This document shows, piece by piece, positions 51,402-60,030 of a stretch of DNA of 64,000 nt; the stretch's first letter is position 1, and every line of letters begins with the position of its first letter. Under the pieces are notes generated by a model. It did no database searches, was not told where the DNA came from, and saw only the letters and a list, made by a program, of their open reading frames with translations. The stretch lies in NCBI RefSeq assembly GCF_014333615.1, contig NZ_JACSCY010000007.1:124001-188000 (forward strand). The letters are read 5' to 3'. Source of the stretch: Hymenobacter citatus (GTDB lineage Bacteria > Bacteroidota > Bacteroidia > Cytophagales > Hymenobacteraceae). Position numbers and translations under genes: made by a program.

Positions 51402-52283
51402 TCAATCTTTGCGGCGCAGTGACAGGGGCGTAACGCCGGTGTGCTTCTTAAAGAAGTTGTTGAAATAGGTAGGGTATTCGAAGCCGAGGCAAGTGGCAAT
51501 GCTGGCTACGCTCCAATCGGTGTGTTGCAGCAGCGCCTTGGCCTCGTCCAGGATGCGGCCGGCAATGTGGGCGCTGGTGGGCTTACCCGTCACCTGCTTC
51601 ACGGCTTTGTTGAGGTGATTGACGTGCACGGCCAGCCGGTCGGCGAAGTCCTGCGGTGTTTTGAGGGTCAGCTGCTGCGTTGGAAGCTCGATGGGAAACA
51701 GGCGCTCCAGCAGTTCCAGAAACAGCGACGTGAGGCGGGTGGCGGCATTGTTCGGCTGCACAACGGGATCTGCCGGCTGTAGGTGCAGCGCCTCATGAAT
51801 GAGCAGCTGTACATACGTGCGAATCAGGTCGCCCTTGAACGGATAGTCCCCTTGCTGTTCGGCCAGCATCTTGTGAAAGATACCCCTAACGTAGTCCGCC
51901 TGGGACGCCGGGAGTTTAAACAGCGGCGTGCTGCCAATGCGAAACAGCGGCGACTGGTGCAGGCTTTCTGACCGGGCGGCGGCCACAAACTCCTCAGTAA
52001 ACAGGCAGGCGTAGGCGTGCAGCCGGTCCGTGCGCAGCTCCAGCGAATACGGAATATGCGGATTGGTAAAGAACAGGTACTGCCCCCCGTCCAGCTCCAG
52101 GCGTTGGTGCGCGTAGTGAAGCACACATTTACTCTCCAGCAGCAGCACCTTATAATAGTCGCGCCGGCTGAAGATCTGCGCCGCCAGCAGCGGCCGTTCT
52201 GCCTCCTGCAACGTCAGGTTTTTCTCGTACACCTTAAAGCCTTTCAACTGTAAGTCTATAAGGGGAGAAAGGGTAGTGCTCAT
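51402..52283 (-). CDS. AraC-family transcriptional regulator
   Basis: 293 residues from ATG 52283 (MSTTLSPLIDLQLKGFKVYE). The N-terminal cupin-like half senses a ligand (VLLLESKCVLHYAHQRLELD, YLFFTNPHIPYSLELRTDRL). The C-terminal AraC DNA-binding pair of helix-turn-helices includes FADRLAVHVNHLNKAVKQVT, DEAKALLQHTDWSVASIATC and LGFEYPTYFNNFFKKHTGVT. A common partner of SDR or aldo/keto reductase genes; the SDR downstream at 50445 is a likely target. Confidence 0.92.
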   Translation of the reverse strand: MSTTLSPLIDLQLKGFKVYEKNLTLQEAERPLLAAQIFSRRDYYKVLLLESKCVLHYAHQRLELDGGQYLFFTNPHIPYSLELRTDRLHAYACLFTEEFVAAARSESLHQSPLFRIGSTPLFKLPASQADYVRGIFHKMLAEQQGDYPFKGDLIRTYVQLLIHEALHLQPADPVVQPNNAATRLTSLFLELLERLFPIELPTQQLTLKTPQDFADRLAVHVNHLNKAVKQVTGKPTSAHIAGRILDEAKALLQHTDWSVASIATCLGFEYPTYFNNFFKKHTGVTPLSLRRKD

Positions 52284-52335
52284 GTGGCAAAAGCCTGTAA
52301 ATGCTTGAAAAAAGCAAACTAACAACTACTAGCCA

Positions 52336-53913
52336 TCAGCCAACAGCTACGCCAACCGCCTCCGCGCACCGCTCGCCGTCCATTGCCGCCGATACGATGC
52401 CGCCGGCGTAGCCCGCGCCCTCGCCGCACGGAAACAGCCCGCGCACCACCGGGTGCTGCAAGGTGTCCCGGTCGCGGGGAATGCGCACGGGCGAGGAGGT
52501 GCGGCTTTCTACCCCCACAATCTGGGCGGCGTTGGTGGCGTAGCCCGGAATCTTGCGGCCAAAGTTCTCGAAGCCCTGCCGCAGCCGGCCCGCCAGATTC
52601 TTACCCAGCACCTTGTCCATGGGCACCGATACCAGGCCCGGCTGGTAGGACGTTTCCTGCAGCTCGGCCGATACCTTGCCTTTCAGGAAGTCGCCCAGGC
52701 GCTGGGCGGGGGCGGCCTGGGTGTGGCCGGCCAGCTGGCAGGCGCGCTGCTCAATCTGCTGTTGCAGGCGCAGGCCGGCCAGTGGGCCGTGCTGGCGCAG
52801 GTCCATATCCTCCAGCTCCACGGCCGTTACGATACCGGAATTGGCATACTGCGAGTCGCGGCGGCTGGGGCTCATGCCGTTGACTACTACCTCACCGGGG
52901 GCAGTGGCGGCGGGCACAATGAAGCCGCCGGGGCACATGCAAAACGAAAAGACGCCCCGTTGCCCGCCCTGGCCCTGGGTTTGGTGCACCAGCGCGTAGG
53001 AAGCGGCCGGCAGCAGGCCACGGTCGGGTAGGCGGTACTGGGCCTTGTCAATAAGCTGCTGCTGGTGCTCCACGCGCACGCCCAGGGCAAAGGGCTTGGC
53101 CTCGATGAGCACGCCGCGGCGGTGCAGCAGCTCGTAGATGTCGCGGGCCGAGTGGCCGGTGGCCAGAATCACGGCATCGGCCAGCAGCTCCTCGCCCTGG
53201 GCCGTGACCACGCCGCGCAGGTGGTTGCCGGTCAGTACCAGATCATCTACCCGCGTGTCAAACCGCACCTCGCCGCCGGCCTGGCGCACCGAGTCGCGCA
53301 GAGCAGCTACCACGGCAGGCAGCTTGTTTGTGCCGATGTGCGGATGGGCATCTACCAATATATCGGGGGTAGCGCCGTGCTGCACCAGCAGGCGCAGGAT
53401 GCGTTGCACGTCGCCGCGCTTGGTGGAGCGGGTGTAGAGCTTGCCATCGGAGTAGGTGCCCGCGCCGCCCTCGCCGAAGCAGTAGTTGCTGTCGGGGTTC
53501 ACGACTTGCTGCTTGTTGAGGGCGGCCAGGTCGCGGCGGCGGGTGCGCACGTCCTTGCCGCGCTCCACCACAATGGGGCTGATACCAAGTTCAATAGCCC
53601 GCAGCGCCGCAAACAGCCCAGCCGGACCCGCGCCCACAATCAGCACCGTGCGGCGGGCCCGACTGACGTCGGGAAACTGGAACCACGGCCCGAATAGCTC
53701 GGCCGGGGGCGCCGTGCGGTAGATGTCGGCGCGCAGGCGCACCAACGGTTGCCGGCCGCGGGCGTCGATGCTGCGCTTGCGCAGGTGCACAAAATCGGCC
53801 TGGCCGGGGCGCAAGCCGGCAGCAGCCAGTAGGGCTTCGTAGCGGGTAAGTTCGTCGTAAGCTTGCTCGGGCGCAAGCAGCAGCTCGACTTCCTGGGGGG
53901 AAGGGGTAGACAT
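52336..53913 (-). CDS. FAD-dependent oxidoreductase (NAD(P)/FAD dehydrogenase family)
   Basis: 525 residues from ATG 53913 (MSTPSPQEVELLLAPEQAYD). An N-terminal region with LRKRSIDARGRQPLVRLRAD leads to the FAD Rossmann motif VLIVGAGPAGLFAALRAIEL, then PIVVERGKDVRTRRRDL, YCFGEGGAGTYSDGKLYTRS, ADAVILATGHSARDIYELL, FSFCMCPGGFIVPAATAPGE and a C-terminal RGLFPCGEGAGYAGGIVSAA. A FAD-dependent dehydrogenase family protein; the precise substrate is unknown. Confidence 0.9.
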   Translation of the reverse strand: MSTPSPQEVELLLAPEQAYDELTRYEALLAAAGLRPGQADFVHLRKRSIDARGRQPLVRLRADIYRTAPPAELFGPWFQFPDVSRARRTVLIVGAGPAGLFAALRAIELGISPIVVERGKDVRTRRRDLAALNKQQVVNPDSNYCFGEGGAGTYSDGKLYTRSTKRGDVQRILRLLVQHGATPDILVDAHPHIGTNKLPAVVAALRDSVRQAGGEVRFDTRVDDLVLTGNHLRGVVTAQGEELLADAVILATGHSARDIYELLHRRGVLIEAKPFALGVRVEHQQQLIDKAQYRLPDRGLLPAASYALVHQTQGQGGQRGVFSFCMCPGGFIVPAATAPGEVVVNGMSPSRRDSQYANSGIVTAVELEDMDLRQHGPLAGLRLQQQIEQRACQLAGHTQAAPAQRLGDFLKGKVSAELQETSYQPGLVSVPMDKVLGKNLAGRLRQGFENFGRKIPGYATNAAQIVGVESRTSSPVRIPRDRDTLQHPVVRGLFPCGEGAGYAGGIVSAAMDGERCAEAVGVAVG

Positions 53914-53958
53914 GGGTGAAAGGTAGTTACCCTTTAAACCGGCGTAGGAAAAGGACCG

Positions 53959-53966
53959 CAAAGATA
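53959..53966 (-). promoter_or_regulatory. candidate -7 promoter element for the FAD oxidoreductase
   Basis: TATCTTTG on the minus strand fits TAnnTTTG, 45 nt before the ATG at 53913. Confidence 0.45.
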
Positions 53967-54001
53967 CGCAGGAGCTGGTTTCTGTAGCAGAAAATAGCCA
54001 T

Positions 54002-54112
54002 TAGAACGTCATTTCGACCGTAGGGAGAAATCTCGCGTGCTTCCGCTAATTCCTGACGATTGAAATTACCGTGGCACGCGAGATTCCTTGACAAGCTCGG
54101 AATGACGTTCTA
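54002..54112. repeat. inverted repeat, CGTCATTTCGACCG/AGGGAGAAATCTCGCGTGC family
   Basis: Arms TAGAACGTCATTTCGACCGT... (54002-54040) and GCACGCGAGATTCCTTGACA...GTTCTA (54074-54112) match at the ends (TAGAACGTCATT, AATCTCGCGTGC) but differ in the middle, as if two related repeat variants were joined. Confidence 0.8.
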
Positions 54113-54131
54113 AATGATGCTCTCAAACCGC

Positions 54132-54539
54132 CTACCCCACCGCCTCCACGGGCGTATCCAGAATGCGGACGGGGCGCTTGTTCTCATCAATGGCCACAAA
54201 CGTAAACACGCCCGACACAGCCTTTTCACGCTCCTCGGAATACATCTGCTCCACAAACAGGTCCACGCGCACTTTCAGGCTGGTGTTGCCAACGTGCTCC
54301 ACGCGACCAATTAGCTCTACCAAGGTGCCACCGGGGATGGGGTGGGTGAAATCGACCCGCTCGGAGGAAACTGTTACCATTTTCAGGCGCGAGAAGCGGG
54401 TGGCCGCGATGAAGGCTACCTCGTCCATCATGTGCAGGGTAGCGCCGCCAAACAGCGTGTCGTAGTGGTTGGTGGTGTTGGGGAATACGGCTTTGAAGAT
54501 GCGCGTTTCGGCGCGGGTAATCTTTTCTTCGAGGGTCAT
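54132..54539 (-). CDS. hotdog-fold acyl-CoA thioesterase (2)
   Basis: 135 residues from ATG 54539 (MTLEEKITRAETRIFKAVFP). BACH/YciA-type hotdog: NTTNHYDTLFGGATLHMMDE, VAFIAATRFSRLKMVTVSSE, RVDFTHPIPGGTLVELIGRV, VSGVFTFVAIDENKRP. Hydrolyses acyl-CoA esters. The longer frame to 54632 is unlikely because MTLEEK is the family N-terminus. It is the first gene after a cobalamin riboswitch read in the same direction (54722-54950), with a 183-nt spacer; regulation by B12 is therefore possible but unproven. Confidence 0.9.
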   Translation of the reverse strand: MTLEEKITRAETRIFKAVFPNTTNHYDTLFGGATLHMMDEVAFIAATRFSRLKMVTVSSERVDFTHPIPGGTLVELIGRVEHVGNTSLKVRVDLFVEQMYSEEREKAVSGVFTFVAIDENKRPVRILDTPVEAVG

Positions 54540-54626
54540 CACAACGGAGTGAAAGGGTGAAACGCCCTTCGACGGCCTTCCGCAGGAAGCCACCGCACCA
54601 CAAAGCCGATAGGAGGGTAGGAAGAT

Positions 54627-54677
54627 GCGCACGACCCCAGGCCGGCGGCGCGAGGCGCTCCGGGGTGGGTCGTGTGC
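54627..54677. promoter_or_regulatory. inverted repeat between riboswitch and thioesterase
   Basis: Arms GCGCACGACCC (54627-54637) and GGGTCGTGTGC (54667-54677), one mismatch, GC-rich loop; could be a terminator stem or part of the expression platform of the adjacent riboswitch. No T-tract. Confidence 0.35.
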
Positions 54678-54721
54678 TTTCTCGCATACCCGACAACGGC
54701 CCCAGGCGCGGGGGCAACATG

Positions 54722-54950
54722 TTGCCAGTCGACGGCAGGCAGGTCTCCTGACTCGTGCCGTATCACCCGACCCTTCTCACCCGGCCGCGGAGCCAGGCAA
54801 TGGGTAGCAAAGCGGGGACACTGTGGGGCACTCACAGTAGCGCGTCTGTTCGGGAGTTGCACCCGATTCCCTTTTCAGGCCACTCGCAGGAGTGGCCACC
54901 TTCCGTCGTCTGTTGGAAAACAGGCAAAGAACAACTGCCGGCAAAGGTAG
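54722..54950 (-). ncRNA. cobalamin riboswitch (minus strand)
   Basis: Read on the minus strand, the conserved B12-riboswitch segments appear in order: AAAGGGAATCGGGTGCAACT with CCCGAACAG (54850s-54870s), CGCGCTACTGTGAG (54830-54845), and the 3' AGTCAGGAGACCTGCC (54737-54755 region). Outer bases TTGCC...GGCAA can form the P1 stem. It binds adenosyl- or hydroxocobalamin and usually shuts off B12 uptake or synthesis genes. It lies in a 463-bp stretch (54540-55002) with no protein gene, and the gene downstream is a thioesterase, not a known B12 gene. Confidence 0.88.
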
Positions 54951-55002
54951 GCGCTGGCGCGGGAATACGCATGTAAGCGTTACATAGCAGCAAACACAAC
55001 AG

Positions 55003-55368
55003 TTATTCGACGCGGTAGGTAAAGGTAAAAACAGTATTGTAGGCTGGTCCCATTGTCGTGCAAGCGCGTTCCTCATCGGGCTTGAGTTGACGGATGGTGA
55101 TGTATACTTTCGTGCCTTGAGGTATAGTTGTAGGTAGGTTGAGAGCGTAATAGCGTCCGCTCTCAGAGTAAGCGCTTAGCGAGGAGCCGAACATTCGCCC
55201 CACTTCTTTATTCTGCTGCTTATCAACAAAATCTATCAACGGCAAGCGGCAGTCACCGCCGACCCCCTGGGCTACCACCTCGTACTCTTTCGGTGCAGCG
55301 TCGTTTTTCTGGCAGCTAAACGCCACCAATAGAATGCCCAGCAATAGGAAATAGCGTATCATGGCCAA
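55003..55368 (-). CDS. small lipoprotein, unknown function
   Basis: 121 residues (119 from the alternative ATG 55362, MIRYFLLLGILLVAFSCQ). The lipobox VAFSC places Cys about residue 19. The mature domain has alternating polar strands (YEVVAQGVGGDCRLPLIDFV, ... KVYITIRQLKPDEERACTTM, AYNTVFTFTYRVE) and two Cys that could pair. Not recognised; likely a periplasm-facing lipoprotein. Just upstream, in transcription order, of the cobalamin riboswitch. Confidence 0.7.
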   Translation of the reverse strand: MAMIRYFLLLGILLVAFSCQKNDAAPKEYEVVAQGVGGDCRLPLIDFVDKQQNKEVGRMFGSSLSAYSESGRYYALNLPTTIPQGTKVYITIRQLKPDEERACTTMGPAYNTVFTFTYRVE

Positions 55369-55541
55369 AGAGTTATCGGGATAGAAACCGCCTTATGAAT
55401 GACTGTTAGAAAATTCTTCGCTACAGATAGGAGGGTTGAAAAGGCGAGAATGGTTGCACATTGCACGAAGCATAGCATATGGAATGGCGTAATAAGCAAT
55501 TTCAACCCTTATTTAGAAAACAACGCCCCGCCGGATACTGC

Positions 55542-56846
55542 ATGACAACAACACCTACCCGCACTATGGCTTCGCGGGTGAAATCCATCTTCAGCGGCTC
55601 CATCGGCAACCTGGTAGAATGGTACGACTGGTACATCTACTCGGCGTTTGCGCTGTACTTCGCGCCGGCTTTCTTTCCCAAAGGCAATCAAACGGCGCAG
55701 CTGCTCAACTCGGCGGCCATCTTTGCGGTGGGGTTTCTGATGCGGCCGTTGGGTGGCTGGCTGCTGGGCCTCTACGCCGACCGTCGGGGTAGGAAAGCCG
55801 CCCTGTTGCTGTCGGTGCTGCTGATGTGCGCCGGCTCTCTTCTTATTGCCCTCACGCCCGGCTACGCCAGCATTGGCGTATTGGCGCCGGTGATGCTGGT
55901 AGTAGCGCGGCTGCTGCAAGGCCTGAGCGTGGGCGGCGAGTACGGCACCTCGGCCACCTACCTCAGCGAAATGGCCGATCAGAAGAATCGGGGGTTCTTT
56001 TCCAGCTTTCAATACGTGACCCTGATTGCCGGGCAATTGGTGGCTCTACTGGTACAGCTGGGCCTGCAGGCGCTGCTAACCGCAGAGCAACTGCACGCCT
56101 GGGGCTGGCGCATTCCGTTTGTGATAGGGGCAGCGGCGGCCGTAGTAGCGCTGTTTCTGCGCCAGCATATGGAAGAAACCGACGCCTTCGTGCAAGCCGA
56201 TAAGCCGGGCGCGCCAACACCAGAGCAAGCCGAAAGCAAGCTGCGCGTGCTGCTGCGCTACCCCCGCGAAGTGCTTACGGTGGTGTGCCTCACGCTGGGC
56301 GGCACCATTGTATTCTATACGTTTACCACGTACACGCAGAAGTTTTTAGTGAATACGGCGGGCTTCAGCAAGGACCAGGCTACGCTGGTGTCGTTTGGGG
56401 CGCTGGCCGTGGCTATGGTGCTGCAACCCGTGGTGGGGGCGCTGTCGGATAGGGTAGGGCGGCGGCCGGTGCTGCTGGCCTTTGGGGTAGGCGCCACCCT
56501 GGGCACCGTGCCGCTGCTGACGGCTTTGGGCCACGCCGGCAGCAGCTGGGAAGCCTTTGGGTTGCTGGTCATTGCCATGCTTATTATGAGCGGCTACACG
56601 GCCATCAACGCCGTGGTAAAAGCCGAGCTATTTCCGACCGAAATCCGGGCGTTGGGGGTAGGGCTACCCTATGCCCTCACGGTGGCCATCTTCGGAGGTA
56701 CGGCTGAGTATGTAGCGCTGTTGGCGAAGCAGCACAATGTGGAAGTATGGTTTTACTGGTACGTGACGGCCTGCGCCAGTATTTCCCTTGTCACCTACCT
56801 GCGCATGGCCGACACCCGGCACACCTCGCGCATGAACCAAGTATAA
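55542..56846 (+). CDS. MFS metabolite:proton symporter (MHS family)
   Basis: 434 residues from ATG 55542 (MTTTPTRTMASRVKSIFSGS); a longer frame to 55479 is less likely. Twelve helices with MHS-family signatures GNLVEWYDWYIYSAFALYFA, FLMRPLGGWLLGLYADRRGR, GLSVGGEYGTSATYLSEMAD and SDRVGRRPVLL. Members carry alpha-ketoglutarate, citrate, proline/betaine or shikimate with protons; KgtP-like transport of a dicarboxylate is most likely but not proved. No adjacent metabolic gene to decide. Confidence 0.92.
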   Translation: MTTTPTRTMASRVKSIFSGSIGNLVEWYDWYIYSAFALYFAPAFFPKGNQTAQLLNSAAIFAVGFLMRPLGGWLLGLYADRRGRKAALLLSVLLMCAGSLLIALTPGYASIGVLAPVMLVVARLLQGLSVGGEYGTSATYLSEMADQKNRGFFSSFQYVTLIAGQLVALLVQLGLQALLTAEQLHAWGWRIPFVIGAAAAVVALFLRQHMEETDAFVQADKPGAPTPEQAESKLRVLLRYPREVLTVVCLTLGGTIVFYTFTTYTQKFLVNTAGFSKDQATLVSFGALAVAMVLQPVVGALSDRVGRRPVLLAFGVGATLGTVPLLTALGHAGSSWEAFGLLVIAMLIMSGYTAINAVVKAELFPTEIRALGVGLPYALTVAIFGGTAEYVALLAKQHNVEVWFYWYVTACASISLVTYLRMADTRHTSRMNQV

Positions 56847-56853
56847 AAGCTGA

Positions 56854-57294
56854 CTACCGGGCACTCCACTCGGCCGCGAGGGCCGGAAGGCGGTCTGAGT
56901 CATCCGTCAGCCAGCCCATAGCCGATTGTATATCAGAAAAATACTGCGCATCGAAGCGAATGGCTGGCTGTACCAGGTCGTGCAACGCATCAATGGCCAA
57001 CTGGTTATGCATCTGCCCGCTATCCAGCACCAATACCAGTCGCTCCAGGGGTAGGGCCACCAAGCCAGGCATCCAGTGTGTGCCCAGCCATAGCTCATCT
57101 TCTACTGATAGGTCGGGGACGCTGTCCATGTCAAGCAGCAACCGGCGCACGGCTAGTTGTTGTAGCAGCAGGAGCAACTGACTGGCACTACGGCGTAGTT
57201 GGCGCACGTTGCGCCCGCTTATCCATTCCACTCGCAGCACGCTTACTACCTCGTCATATTGCAAACAGAAGTCGGTAATAGTGCGCAAAATCAC
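56854..57294 (-). CDS. hypothetical protein, possibly STAS/SpoIIAA-like
   Basis: 146 residues, no signal peptide. The pattern of short strands and helices (ITDFCLQYDEVVSVLRVEWI, RRSASQLLLLLQQLAVRRLL, LDMDSVPDLSVEDELWLGTH) resembles SpoIIAA/STAS-like proteins of Bacteroidota, but key STAS residues cannot be confirmed. Convergent with the MFS gene, with 7 bp between the stops. Function unknown. Confidence 0.6.
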   Translation of the reverse strand: MILRTITDFCLQYDEVVSVLRVEWISGRNVRQLRRSASQLLLLLQQLAVRRLLLDMDSVPDLSVEDELWLGTHWMPGLVALPLERLVLVLDSGQMHNQLAIDALHDLVQPAIRFDAQYFSDIQSAMGWLTDDSDRLPALAAEWSAR

Positions 57295-57408
57295 GGATTA
57301 TATCTATAAAAGTACAGTTATAAAGATAAGATTTGTAGTAGGTTGAATCAATATGACACAATCTTTTTTATTTTGGGAAAATTAGGTTGCTCACTGGCGT
57401 AAACAAGA

Positions 57409-57436
57409 AACCCTGGCTACTGCAGCAGCCAGGGTT
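57409..57436. terminator. hairpin after the old-yellow-enzyme gene
   Basis: 10-bp perfect stem AACCCTGGCT (57409-57418) / 57427-57436 with an 8-nt loop. Downstream of the stop at 57468 on the minus strand; weak T-tract. Confidence 0.7.
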
Positions 57437-57467
57437 ATATCAGAACTAGTCTTATTTACGGGAAAAC

Positions 57468-58556
57468 CTACTTATCCGCCCGCTTCGGACGCTTGGCGCG
57501 CTCGTACTGCACAGGCCAGGCCAGGTCCACGTCCAACTCGGAGGCGGCGTGCAAAGGGAAATAGGGGTCGCGCAGAAACTCGCGGGCTAGCAGCACCAAG
57601 TCGGCTTGGCCTTTTTGCAGGATTTCCTCGGCTTGCTGGGCGGTGGTGATGATGCCCACCGCACCCGTGGGCATCCCGGTTTGCTGTTTCACGGCCTCGG
57701 CAAACTCCACTTGGTAGCCGGGGCCGGTCGGGATTTTGGCATCGGGCACGTTGCCGCCAGTAGAGGCATCCAGCAGATCGACGCCATTGGCCTGGAGCAC
57801 GCGGGCCAGCTGCACCGAATCGTCCTTGGTCCAGCCGCCCTCGGTCCAGTCGGTGGCCGAAACGCGCACGATAACGGGGTAGTCGTCGGGTACCTCGGCG
57901 CGGATGGCGGCCACCACGTCCAGCAGCAAGCGGCTGCGGTTCTCGAAGGAGCCACCGTATTGGTCGGTGCGCTTGTTACTGAGCGGCGACAGAAACTCGT
58001 GCAGCAGATAGCCGTGGGCGGCGTGCACTTCAATCAGCTGAAAACCAGCGGCCAGGCTGCGGCGGGCGGCGGCCCTAAAATCAGCCGTTATCTGCTGGAT
58101 TTCGGCTTCGCTCAGCGCGTGCGGCGTGGCTTTGTCGGAGGAGAAGGGGAGGGCGCTGGGCGCTACCACCTCCCAGCCGTCGGGCTGGGTGGCCGCAATG
58201 GCTTTGCCGCCTTCCCAGGGAGGCGTGGTGCTGGCCTTGCGACCGGCGTGGGCCAGCTGCACGCCCATGGCGGTGCCCTGCTGGCGCACAAAGTCGTTGA
58301 TGCGCTTCAGGAAGGGCACGTGCTCGTCTTTCCAGATGCCCAGGTCCTGGGGCGTGATGCGGCCTTCGGGCGCCACGGCGGCGGCCTCCGAGATGATGAG
58401 GCCTACCCCGCCCACGGCGCGGCTGCCCAGGTGTACCAGGTGCCAGTCGTTGGCAAAGCCGTCTTCCGAGGAATACTGGCACATCGGCGACACCACAATG
58501 CGGTTTTTAAGCTCAAGGCCGCGCAAACGCAGCGGGGAAAAAAGAAGCGTAGACAT
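57468..58556 (-). CDS. old-yellow-enzyme NADH:flavin oxidoreductase (YqjM-like)
   Basis: 362 residues from ATG 58556 (MSTLLFSPLRLRGLELKNRI). FMN TIM barrel of the YqjM group: VVSPMCQYSSEDGFANDWHL (Cys-Gln-Tyr that tunes FMN), QLAHAGRKA, VEVHAAHGYLLHEFLSPLSN (His-x-x-His that binds the substrate), KRTDQYGGSFENRSRLLLDV, VRVSATDWTEGGW, and LVLLAREFLRDPYFPL. It reduces activated C=C bonds of enones or nitro-compounds with NAD(P)H. Often linked to oxidative stress; no neighbour decides the substrate. Frame extends to 58595 but this start fits the family. Confidence 0.94.
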   Translation of the reverse strand: MSTLLFSPLRLRGLELKNRIVVSPMCQYSSEDGFANDWHLVHLGSRAVGGVGLIISEAAAVAPEGRITPQDLGIWKDEHVPFLKRINDFVRQQGTAMGVQLAHAGRKASTTPPWEGGKAIAATQPDGWEVVAPSALPFSSDKATPHALSEAEIQQITADFRAAARRSLAAGFQLIEVHAAHGYLLHEFLSPLSNKRTDQYGGSFENRSRLLLDVVAAIRAEVPDDYPVIVRVSATDWTEGGWTKDDSVQLARVLQANGVDLLDASTGGNVPDAKIPTGPGYQVEFAEAVKQQTGMPTGAVGIITTAQQAEEILQKGQADLVLLAREFLRDPYFPLHAASELDVDLAWPVQYERAKRPKRADK

Positions 58557-58648
58557 AGGTAGGAAAAGCGTGAACGAAAACCCTAGCCCCGGCAACGGCC
58601 AAGTCGGAACTGCCGGGGTAGGGAAAACAGCACGCCCCCCAATAAGTT

Positions 58649-58684
58649 ACGACGCCTCTTCCGCGGGGGCAGAAGAGGCGTCGT
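58649..58684. terminator. terminator of the DUF937-OmpA gene
   Basis: 13-bp perfect stem ACGACGCCTCTTC (58649-58661) / 58672-58684 with a 10-nt loop, 24 bp after the stop at 58708 on the minus strand. Confidence 0.75.
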
Positions 58685-58707
58685 GTAATAGGCAAAGAAA
58701 GTAGTGG

Positions 58708-60030
58708 TTATTTCTTCACTACCCGAATGCTGATGCGGCGGTTGAGGGCGCGGCCCTCCACGGTTTCGTTGCTGGTGAGCGAATGTTTGGAACCGTAGCC
58801 TTTGGCTTGCAGCTGGGCCACAGGAATTCCCATATCGGCCAGGGCAAACATGGCGGCGCGGGCGCGCTCCTCGCTTAGGTGCAGGTTTTGTAAGTCGTTG
58901 CCGAGGCTGTCGGTGTAGCCGCCTATCTTCACCACGGCCTTCGGAAACGACTTCAGAATGCCGGCCACGTTTACCAGCTGCTGGTGCGATTCCGCCGTGA
59001 GCACGGCTTTGGCCGGCTCAAAGTACACGCGGTCGAAGTTGATCCAGCCCTTCGTGCGGTTCACCGGGTCCACCTGAATGCTGGGTTCGGCCAGGAAGGT
59101 ATACAGGCGGTTTTCGGTGGAGCGGGCGCCTACCTTCTGGGTAGTGCCATTGGCGAGTTGCAGGATAACCGGCTGGCCCGTATCGTAGATGTAGCTGTCG
59201 CTCTCGCTGTCGTAGTGGCCGGTAGCAGCTGTGCTGGTAGCCGTAGCCGCGTTTTCCGTGCCCGCATAGGTAGTGGCGGCAGGAGTAGGAGCAGTGCCCG
59301 CAAAGGCCACAGTACCCGGCACGGCCGACAGCCGCTCGTGCCCGAAATAGTACCCCAGGCTAACGGCCAGCAGCAACAGCAGTCCCCACTGCCAGCGTAG
59401 CGAGGTAGCGGCGCGCCCACCCTCAACGGGCTCAGGAGAGGCAGGGGAAGTGCCCCAGCTACCCACCCCAGCACGCACCAGCTCGGGCGTTGGCCGGGGT
59501 GCCAGCTCGGGTGTACCAGCGCTAACGGGATGCCAGGCGGCTGCTCCAATGGCCCCTAGTTCCTCCGGCTGGTTTTGCAGGTAGGAACTGAGCTGTTGTA
59601 CGCTCAGCTCTTGCTCGGCGGCGTAGCGCCCCAGCGCTGCCAGCGTAGCCGCGGCCACGGTACCCAGCAGCGTGCGGGCCGCCGTGGGCTCCACGTAGGC
59701 CGATACAGACAATCGGTTGAGCGTGAGAGCATAGGCATCGCCCAGCAGGCCCTGCATCAGGTCAAGGCCGCGGCGCTGCCAGTCGGTGGTGTGCAGGTCG
59801 GCTAGGTGGTGCAACACGCCGGCGCGGTAAGCTTCCTGCGCCAGTGTGGCCAGTACTTCGGTGCCACCTGGTCGCTGCGCCCGCGCCATCAGGTGCTGCA
59901 CCACCAGGGTAGCCGCTTGGTTGACGACCTGTTCAACACCCGCTTCGTTCTCCCGAACTGTGGCGCTAATCTGGCTGATCTGCTGCGCGGTGAAGCAGCT
60001 TTTCACCGTTTGAAGTAAACTTTTTCCCAT
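58708..60030 (-). CDS. DUF937-OmpA C-terminal fusion protein
   Basis: 440 residues. The N-terminal half (about 1-150) is a DUF937-like helical region (MGKSLLQTVKSCFTAQQISQ, YRAGVLHHLADLHTTDW, AAATLAALGRYAAEQ). A Pro-rich linker with TSPASPEPVEGGRAATSLRW is followed by a membrane helix (about 213-230, GLLLLLAVSLGYYFGHERLS), a spacer, and an OmpA domain (WINFDRVYFEPAKAVLTAES, VVKIGGYTDSLGNDLQNLHL, LSEERARAAMFALADMGI, GYGSKHSLTSNETVEGRALN RRISIRVVKK) that binds peptidoglycan. The order places DUF937 in the cytoplasm and OmpA in the periplasm. Possible envelope-anchored regulator; role unknown. Confidence 0.88.
   Translation of the reverse strand: MGKSLLQTVKSCFTAQQISQISATVRENEAGVEQVVNQAATLVVQHLMARAQRPGGTEVLATLAQEAYRAGVLHHLADLHTTDWQRRGLDLMQGLLGDAYALTLNRLSVSAYVEPTAARTLLGTVAAATLAALGRYAAEQELSVQQLSSYLQNQPEELGAIGAAAWHPVSAGTPELAPRPTPELVRAGVGSWGTSPASPEPVEGGRAATSLRWQWGLLLLLAVSLGYYFGHERLSAVPGTVAFAGTAPTPAATTYAGTENAATATSTAATGHYDSESDSYIYDTGQPVILQLANGTTQKVGARSTENRLYTFLAEPSIQVDPVNRTKGWINFDRVYFEPAKAVLTAESHQQLVNVAGILKSFPKAVVKIGGYTDSLGNDLQNLHLSEERARAAMFALADMGIPVAQLQAKGYGSKHSLTSNETVEGRALNRRISIRVVKK

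Noticed and set aside
54226-54720. 164-residue minus-strand ORF covering the riboswitch end and the thioesterase
   Set aside because: It overlaps the thioesterase in another frame, has low-complexity Pro/Arg-rich sequence and no family match; the thioesterase frame is clearly coding.
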